A stretch of 64,000 nt of DNA, taken from positions 1,178,001 through 1,242,000 of the forward strand of contig NZ_PRDL01000001.1 in NCBI RefSeq assembly GCF_015182315.1, in the 5' to 3' direction. This stretch comes from Cellvibrio polysaccharolyticus (lineage in GTDB: Bacteria; Pseudomonadota; Gammaproteobacteria; Pseudomonadales; Cellvibrionaceae). The notes below the pieces were generated by a model, which saw nothing but the letters and a program-made list of their open reading frames with translations, ran no database searches and was not told the DNA's origin. Both the position numbers and the translations under genes were made by a program. This document shows positions 58,592-64,000 of the stretch, piece by piece. Numbering within the stretch: position 1 is the stretch's first letter; each line of letters starts with the position of its first letter.

Positions 58592-61171
58592 ATGCAATTG
58601 AATCGTTTGACCGCGGGTATCTTACTCGCCGTATGGGGTAGCGCATCGGTCGCTGCAGAGTCGGGCGCGGCGGCAAATGTCACTGCGGCACAAGCAGCAC
58701 TGGCTGCCGCCAACTCTTCAAAACTGGAAACACTCATTGTAACGGGCAGCCGTAGCGTCAGTGACAATCGCACTATTGAAAACAGCCCCGCGCCGATTGA
58801 CGTCTTATCGGACGAGGTTATTCAGCAGGCCAATCAAACCGGTTTATTGCAAACCCTGAACACCACCTTGCCCTCATTCAACGTACCTGGCCTGCCAGGT
58901 TACGGCACCAACTCGGTGGTGCGCGCCGGTCAACTGCGCGGCCTCAACAGCAGCCACGTACTGGTGCTGGTAAACGGCAAGCGTCGTCACACCACCGCAC
59001 GTTTGGGCGCGGGTGGTTTCGCGGCCTCTGCACCGGTAGATTTGGGCCTGATTCCTACCGGCTCTATTGAACGCATTGAAGTGCTGCGCGATGGTGCCTC
59101 GGCCATTTACGGTTCCGATGCGATCGCCGGTGTTATCAACATCATCACCAAAAAAGATTCCAGCGGCGGTAGCGTTTCTGTGCGCGCCGGTGAGTACTAC
59201 GAAGGTGACGGCGACACGCAACAATATATTGCCCGCGCCGGTTTTGAAATTGGTGACGGTGGCCATTTCCATATCGCGGCGCAATACGACGATCAAAAAC
59301 CTGCATTCCGCGATGGCCCGGTACCGGACGATGTGCTGTTTTATTTCCCGCTGGACGCTAACGGTAACCAGATTGTGCCGGTGGGCAACCGCTCAACCGG
59401 CCCGAAATTACCCGCCGGTGCAACGCCAGACCCACGTGAAGCCACCGTTGACCGTCATAAAGTATTCGGTGCTTCCGGTGGTGTTGCCGAAGCCGAGTTT
59501 GCGGCACTGACACTCGACTTTGGTTTGCCGTTGAACGCGCAAACCGAGTTGTACGGTTTCGCCAGTTACGCCGGCCGTGAAGGTCGCTCTGCACAGCACT
59601 TCCGTTTTCCCTCTCGCGACCAGGTGATTCGTGCAATCTGGCCAGACGGCTTTACGCCTTACACCGGTGTTGAAGAAAAAGATTACTCCGTACAGCTGGG
59701 TGTAAAAGGTGAAGACCTCGCCGGTTGGAATTGGGATTTGAGCAGCGTTTACGGCAAGGACGATGTTGATACCTATCAATACGATTCCAACGCGCCGAGT
59801 TATGGCCTTGCCAGTAAAACCGACTTTTTTCTGGGCACTTATCAATACACCGCCTGGACCAACAATGCCGATTTGAGCCGCACACTCGACAGCGGTTTGT
59901 TCGGCTTGACCACCGATTTGTCTTTCGGTGCTGAGTACCGTTACGAAACTTACAAGCGTACCGCCGGTGAAGAACAGTCCTGGAATCACGGTGGCCAGTT
60001 AATTCTTGATGGCCCTAACGCCGGTAAGCCTATCTCTATTTCCGATGCCGGTTCACAAGCCGATACCGGTGTGCGCCCGGAAGACGTTGCTGACGATTCG
60101 CGAGACAGCTACGCCTTGTATGCCGGTGTTTCTCTGTATCCCACCGACGCCTGGGTCATTGATCTGGCGGCACGCTTTGAAGACTATTCCGACTTCGGCG
60201 ACATCACTACCGGCCGGGTTTCCAGCCGTTATGAATTTACCGATTCGCTGGCGTTGCGCGGTACAGTCGCTACCGGTTTCCAGGCGCCTGCATTGGCTGC
60301 ATTGACCTTCCGTAACACCGGTGTGACGGTCGAAAACACCAACCATACTCTGCCGGTAGATTCGCCGGAAGCGCGCGCCCTCGGTGCAACACCCTTGCAG
60401 CCGGAAGAATCACTCAGCTATACCCTCGGCCTGGTCGCGCAACTTGCTGATGACATCAGCCTCGCGGTGGATGTGTATCGCATTGATGTGGACGATCGCA
60501 TTTCGCAACTGAGTACCTTCCGTGAATCCACGCATCCAGGCTCCGGTGTGCTGGTGCAGGCTGCATCACCGGACTTTGGCCCGGATGACGGCATCTCCTA
60601 TTTGATCAACGCCGGTGACACTCGCACCGAAGGTGTAGACGTTACCTTGGAAGGTGGTTTTGATACCCGCAACGCTGGCGAATTCCGCTGGTCGCTGGCC
60701 GCCAACTACAACGAAACCGAACTGAAAAAGATTGCCCCAACGCCTGCGGTATTGGCGCAATTCAATGTTCCTTTGTATAGCGCTGCGTCACAGGCCAACC
60801 TTTTGTACCTGGCACCGCGCTTCAAAGGTATTGCCAGTTTGAATTGGAGCCTGGAAAACTGGTCGGCAGCATTAACCGCAACGCGCTACGGAGAAATCAA
60901 ACGCAGCACCAGCGTGAATGTGAATGGGGTTTCTACACCAACCGTATTCAGTGTGGGTGACTTGTGGGTGGTGGATCTGGAATTGGGCTATGAGTTTAAT
61001 GACAACCTCAGCCTGCGCCTCAATGCCAATAACCTGCTCGATGAAAAGCCGGCCAAATTGCCGGAGGGCAGTACCGCCTTGTGGCCGTTCCAGAGTTACA
61101 GCTACGTCAACAACGGACCGATCAATGCCGCCGGTGGTTTCTATTCTGCCACCCTGGCTTACAAATGGTAA
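58592..61171 (+). CDS. TonB-dependent receptor of the sigma-54 sulfur regulon (B)
   Basis: This 859-residue outer-membrane receptor starts at ATG 58592 (GGGAAGA upstream). A signal peptide (to about residue 25, SVAAE) is followed by TLIVTGSRSVSD, and the plug contains ENSPAPIDVLSDEVIQQAN, SSHVLVLVNGKRRHTT and IERIEVLRDGASAIYGSD. The C-terminal barrel ends ATLAYKW (aromatic). It belongs to the same type as receptor A. A sigma-54 promoter precedes it and the SfnB-like genes follow, so uptake of their organosulfur substrate is the best guess. A terminator-like hairpin separates it from the enzymes. Confidence 0.9.
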   Translation: MQLNRLTAGILLAVWGSASVAAESGAAANVTAAQAALAAANSSKLETLIVTGSRSVSDNRTIENSPAPIDVLSDEVIQQANQTGLLQTLNTTLPSFNVPGLPGYGTNSVVRAGQLRGLNSSHVLVLVNGKRRHTTARLGAGGFAASAPVDLGLIPTGSIERIEVLRDGASAIYGSDAIAGVINIITKKDSSGGSVSVRAGEYYEGDGDTQQYIARAGFEIGDGGHFHIAAQYDDQKPAFRDGPVPDDVLFYFPLDANGNQIVPVGNRSTGPKLPAGATPDPREATVDRHKVFGASGGVAEAEFAALTLDFGLPLNAQTELYGFASYAGREGRSAQHFRFPSRDQVIRAIWPDGFTPYTGVEEKDYSVQLGVKGEDLAGWNWDLSSVYGKDDVDTYQYDSNAPSYGLASKTDFFLGTYQYTAWTNNADLSRTLDSGLFGLTTDLSFGAEYRYETYKRTAGEEQSWNHGGQLILDGPNAGKPISISDAGSQADTGVRPEDVADDSRDSYALYAGVSLYPTDAWVIDLAARFEDYSDFGDITTGRVSSRYEFTDSLALRGTVATGFQAPALAALTFRNTGVTVENTNHTLPVDSPEARALGATPLQPEESLSYTLGLVAQLADDISLAVDVYRIDVDDRISQLSTFRESTHPGSGVLVQAASPDFGPDDGISYLINAGDTRTEGVDVTLEGGFDTRNAGEFRWSLAANYNETELKKIAPTPAVLAQFNVPLYSAASQANLLYLAPRFKGIASLNWSLENWSAALTATRYGEIKRSTSVNVNGVSTPTVFSVGDLWVVDLELGYEFNDNLSLRLNANNLLDEKPAKLPEGSTALWPFQSYSYVNNGPINAAGGFYSATLAYKW

Positions 61172-61220
61172 ACCCGAGTGTCACGGTCGGGGTTGCTCCG
61201 GCCGTGGCTTGATAGAACAT

Positions 61221-61251
61221 TGCCGGAGGCTGTACGCCTGCCGGCATTTTT
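61221..61251 (+). terminator. Attenuator-like terminator between TonB receptor B and SfnB-like genes
   Basis: TGCCGG pairs with CCGGCA and AGGC with GCCT (one bulged G), followed by five T residues. No separate promoter was seen before the next gene, so this would act as a partial terminator. Confidence 0.72.
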
Positions 61252-61268
61252 GCTGATGAGATTCCGCT

Positions 61269-62609
61269 ATGTCCCAATCCTTATCCAGTTCTGCGACTGT
61301 TCCACTGGCTAATGTGCGCGCTGCGCGCCTGGCCAGTGAAGCAGAGGCCATTGAAGCTGCACACGAAGCCGCTGCGGCGATAAAAGTGCTGGCGAAAAAG
61401 CGCAGTGAAAACGATCGCATCCCGTTTGAGCAGGCGGATATTTTATCCGGCTACGGTTTAACCTCTATCCTCGTCCCCAAAGCGCTGGGCGGCATTGGCG
61501 CATCGGTAAAAACCGTGGTTGAGGTGGTGCGTATTATTTCTGCTGCCGACGGTGGTGTTGGCCAGATTTTGCAAATTCACAACGTGATGATCCGCGGCAT
61601 TTTTTCCCGGCCGGATGACGCCTTTCGGGAGCGACTGATTGAAGACGTTCTCAATGGCAAACGTTTTGGCAATGCACTGGCCGAAGGTAAAGGAAAAGGC
61701 AAGGGCGGCGGCACCCGTATTGAGCGCAACGCTGAGGGTAAACTGGTACTTAATGGCCGCAAAGTATTTGCCACCGGCTGCTACCTTGCTGAATGGATTT
61801 CAGTTTCTGCCACCAGCGACACCGGCCCATCCGGTGCATTGGTTAACCGTAATGATCCGGGCGTGATTATTGAAGACGACTGGCATGCCTTTGGCCAGCA
61901 GCATTCGGTCAGTGGCAGTATTCGTTTTGAAAACGTCCTGCTGGATGAGCGTTTCGCACCGAAACCGGCCGGCGAAATAACGGCCAATAACAACAGTTTA
62001 CCGGGGCGTACCGGCCTCACCTGGCCGCAAATTTTACACGCCGCCATTGATACCGGTATTGCCCGTGGTGCATTGGATGCAGCGGTAGATTATCTGCGTA
62101 ACCACACCCGCGTGTGGGTCGATGCGGATGTTGAAAAAGCCTCTGAAGAACATCACATTATTAAAACCATCGGCGAATACGCCGTGGCGGTGCGCGGTGC
62201 TGAATCCGCACTGAAATATGCCGCCACGCTGTTTGATCAGCATCATGCTGACCCGCAGAATGTCGAGCTGCAAAACGAATTGATTCTGGCCACGGCCACG
62301 GCGCGTGCGCAATCGGATCATGCGTCCATTTACGTAGGGCGCGATCTGTTTTCACTGACCGGTGCCAACTCCACCCTTGGTAAATGGAATTTACACCGCT
62401 ATTGGGCGGACGCCCGTGTGCATACTACCCACGATCCTATTCGCTGGAGAATTTACCACGTCGGTAATTATTATTTGAATGGCGTACCGCCGGATGAATA
62501 TGGCCGCGCCGCTCGTTTAAAACGTGAAGAACTGGCCGCTGCCGGTGCCATTACTGTGTCAGAAGCCGCATCAACAACAGAAGCCCCTGCCGTGGGAGTA
62601 GCATCATGA
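61269..62609 (+). CDS. SfnB/DszC-like flavin-dependent sulfur-acquisition oxidoreductase 1
   Basis: This 446-residue protein has the acyl-CoA dehydrogenase fold, of the SfnB/DszC group that uses reduced flavin to oxidise organosulfur compounds. Landmarks are GYGLTSILVPKALGGIGAS, VRIISAADGGVGQILQIHN, GKRFGNALAEGKG, ATGCYLAEWISVSATSD, DDWHAFGQQHSVSGSIRFEN, LHAAIDTGIARGALDAAVDY and HDPIRWRIYHVGNYYLNG near the end. These mirror SfnB. Members need reduced FMN, here from the reductase at 20877. It overlaps the next gene by four bases (ATGA). Confidence 0.87.
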   Translation: MSQSLSSSATVPLANVRAARLASEAEAIEAAHEAAAAIKVLAKKRSENDRIPFEQADILSGYGLTSILVPKALGGIGASVKTVVEVVRIISAADGGVGQILQIHNVMIRGIFSRPDDAFRERLIEDVLNGKRFGNALAEGKGKGKGGGTRIERNAEGKLVLNGRKVFATGCYLAEWISVSATSDTGPSGALVNRNDPGVIIEDDWHAFGQQHSVSGSIRFENVLLDERFAPKPAGEITANNNSLPGRTGLTWPQILHAAIDTGIARGALDAAVDYLRNHTRVWVDADVEKASEEHHIIKTIGEYAVAVRGAESALKYAATLFDQHHADPQNVELQNELILATATARAQSDHASIYVGRDLFSLTGANSTLGKWNLHRYWADARVHTTHDPIRWRIYHVGNYYLNGVPPDEYGRAARLKREELAAAGAITVSEAASTTEAPAVGVAS

Positions 62610-63898
62610 GTGAACAACACAAAAACAGCGCTCCGTTGCTGAAAACTACCCCAAACAACGTTCTGAAAAGCGAAGCAGAAGCCATCGCCGCTGCGCATGA
62701 AGCCGCTGAAAAAATCCGCGCACTGGCGGGCGACCACGAGCTGCAACAACAGGTACCCTTTCGCCATGCGGAAATTCTTTCGCAGTCAGGCATTACCACC
62801 ATTGCAGTGCCCAAACATTTGGGCGGGCTTGGCGCCAGCGTTCCTACGCTGGTAGAAGCGGTGCGTATTATCTCTACCGCCGATGGCGGCGTAGGGCAGT
62901 TGCTGCAAATTCACAATGTGATGTTGCGCGGCGTATTCGAGCGGCCAGCGGGTGCGGTACGCGACCGGTTAATCGCCGATATTCTTGATGGCAAACGCTT
63001 TGGCCACGCCGGTGCAGAAACCGGTGGTAAAACCAAGTTTGATCATAAAACCTCAGCGGTAAGAAACGCAGACGGGAAATGGGTGGTTAACGGCACCAAG
63101 TTTTACACCACCGGCTCGCATCTGGCTGAGTGGATTTCCTCCGGGGCGCGCACAGCCGAAGGTAATATCGGTTTTCTGGTGAATCGCAATACTCCAGGTG
63201 TACGCCTGGTGGATGACTGGGATGGTTTTGGTCAGCAACACTCGGTCAGTGGCAGTGTGATTTTTGAAGATCTGGTGCTGGACGATGAGTGGGTAACCCA
63301 GCGCAAGGAATCCTCACCGCAGCCCGACCCGGACGCCGCCGCACCGGTAAGAACCGGTTTGACCTGGCCACAAATTCTGCATGCTGCTATTGATACCGGT
63401 ATTGCGCGCGGCGCCTTGGATGCGGCAGTTGATTATTTGAAAAATCATGCCCATGTGTGGGTGGATGCCGACGTTGAACACCCCACACAAGAGCCGCTGA
63501 TTATCAAACAGATTGGCGATTATGCGATTGCAATACGCGTTGCCGAATCGTTATTGCGTGACGCGGCGGAATTGTTTGAAGTGTATCGCACTACGGAAAA
63601 CAACAGCCATTTGCAAGATGAGTTGATTCTTGCTGTTGCCAGTGCCCGTGCACAATCGGATCATGCGTCTATTAGTATTTCCAGCGATATTTTTTCATTG
63701 CTGGGCGCAAGTTCGTCTTACAACAAGTTCAATCTCAACCGCTTCTTCGGCGATGCCCGCGTGCACACCACCCACGATCCGATTCGCTGGCGCTTGCATC
63801 ATGTAGGCAACTACTATCTCAATGGTATTTCCCCCAACGAGTACAGCGCCGCCAGCGCCCGCAAGCTTGCTGCGATTAATGCGCAAAAGGCGAGCTGA
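62606..63898 (+). CDS. SfnB/DszC-like flavin-dependent sulfur-acquisition oxidoreductase 2
   Basis: This 430-residue paralogue of the preceding protein has the same landmarks: ITTIAVPKHLGGLGASVPTL, ISTADGGVGQLLQIHNVML, FYTTGSHLAEWISSGA, DDWDGFGQQHSVSGSVIFED, ILHAAIDTGIARGALDAAVD and DPIRWRLHHVGNYYLNGISP. The overlap ATGA with the upstream gene implies a coupled pair, possibly forming a heteromer or acting on successive oxidation states. Divergence is greatest in the region GKTKFDHKTSAVRNADGK against GKGGGTRIERNAEGK, a substrate-lid area. Confidence 0.87.
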   Translation: MSEQHKNSAPLLKTTPNNVLKSEAEAIAAAHEAAEKIRALAGDHELQQQVPFRHAEILSQSGITTIAVPKHLGGLGASVPTLVEAVRIISTADGGVGQLLQIHNVMLRGVFERPAGAVRDRLIADILDGKRFGHAGAETGGKTKFDHKTSAVRNADGKWVVNGTKFYTTGSHLAEWISSGARTAEGNIGFLVNRNTPGVRLVDDWDGFGQQHSVSGSVIFEDLVLDDEWVTQRKESSPQPDPDAAAPVRTGLTWPQILHAAIDTGIARGALDAAVDYLKNHAHVWVDADVEHPTQEPLIIKQIGDYAIAIRVAESLLRDAAELFEVYRTTENNSHLQDELILAVASARAQSDHASISISSDIFSLLGASSSYNKFNLNRFFGDARVHTTHDPIRWRLHHVGNYYLNGISPNEYSAASARKLAAINAQKAS

Positions 63899-63939
63899 TT
63901 TATCGCTTCTACGCAACGTCACTCATCAATCCAATATGG

Positions 63940-64000
63940 GCACAATACGAGTTTGACGTTAGGTTGCCTGTTTCAAAACCGTCGGGTCATGGACGACTGC
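63940..64000 (+). repeat. Dispersed intergenic palindromic repeat, copy 8 (cut by window end)
   Basis: Left end GCACAATACGAGTTTGACG, TTAGGTTGCCTGTTTCAAAA and CCGTCGGGTCATGGACGAC match the other copies. The rest lies outside. Confidence 0.8.

Noticed and set aside
19152..64000. The repeat ends GTTAGGC and GCCTAAC look like integron attC core sites
   Set aside because: In attC the order is CTAAC at the left and GTTAG at the right. Here it is the reverse within each copy, no integrase is present, and the genes between copies are ordinary operons on both strands rather than a cassette array.
1..64000. tRNA, rRNA, CRISPR arrays, replication origin
   Set aside because: Nothing with cloverleaf, ribosomal or direct-repeat-spacer structure was recognised on reading both strands.

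Overview
The window is a chromosomal stretch of about 50% GC from a gammaproteobacterium. A member of the Cellvibrio/Cellvibrionaceae group is the best guess. The evidence is four large TonB-dependent receptors, a polyserine linker in a lipoprotein, Rhs and IS debris, and an unusually large sulfur-scavenging inventory. The taxonomic call is an inference from gene content only.

Layout. (1) 1-5440: two TonB-dependent receptors (the first cut by the window edge), each closed by a clean intrinsic terminator. (2) 5487-6533: a periplasmic Ntn-hydrolase of the penicillin V acylase/bile salt hydrolase family. (3) 6992-12648: a sulfate-uptake locus of porin, cysA, sbp, cysT, cysW and a small chorismate-mutase-like gene. 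It is preceded by a 24-codon leader ORF with three consecutive Cys codons lying in a perfect hairpin. (4) 12844-17397: a degraded Rhs/effector region with small membrane proteins that may be immunity proteins, and an IS3-type element sitting between two gene fragments. (5) 17800-24152: sulfur transport and handling (YeeE/YedE family, secreted rhodanese, FMN reductase) plus two MFS carriers. (6) 24255-41547: two heterodimeric and one canonical ABC exporter, three DszB-like sulfinate desulfinases, a sigma-54 activator with no sensor domain, a class II aldolase-like protein and a nitroreductase-like protein. (7) 41561-46145: an MbnP/MbnH copper-protein pair with an outer-membrane barrel, a small cytochrome c and an ActR/RegA-like regulator. 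(8) 46569-50817: glutamine amidotransferase, MgtC-like and PIG-L family proteins. (9) 51226-63898: more sulfur scavenging, with two TonB-dependent receptors, two SsuD-type flavin monooxygenases and a tandem pair of SfnB/DszC-like oxidoreductases.

How it works together (inference). Nine 16-bp matches to the sigma-54 promoter pattern (TGG-N10-GC) lie immediately upstream of the FMN reductase, an MFS carrier, all three desulfinases, two TonB receptors and both flavin monooxygenases. A lone sigma-54 activator (30197-31381) lies among them. The picture is one regulon for taking sulfur from organosulfur compounds when sulfate or cysteine is scarce: outer-membrane capture, FMN reductase-fed oxidation of sulfide or sulfone, desulfination to sulfite, and export of the desulfurised carbon skeleton. 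The sulfate-import operon appears to be controlled separately, by a cysteine-codon leader.

At least eight copies of a modular, imperfectly palindromic intergenic repeat (about 140-260 bp) are scattered from 19 kb to the right edge. No tRNA, rRNA or CRISPR was seen.
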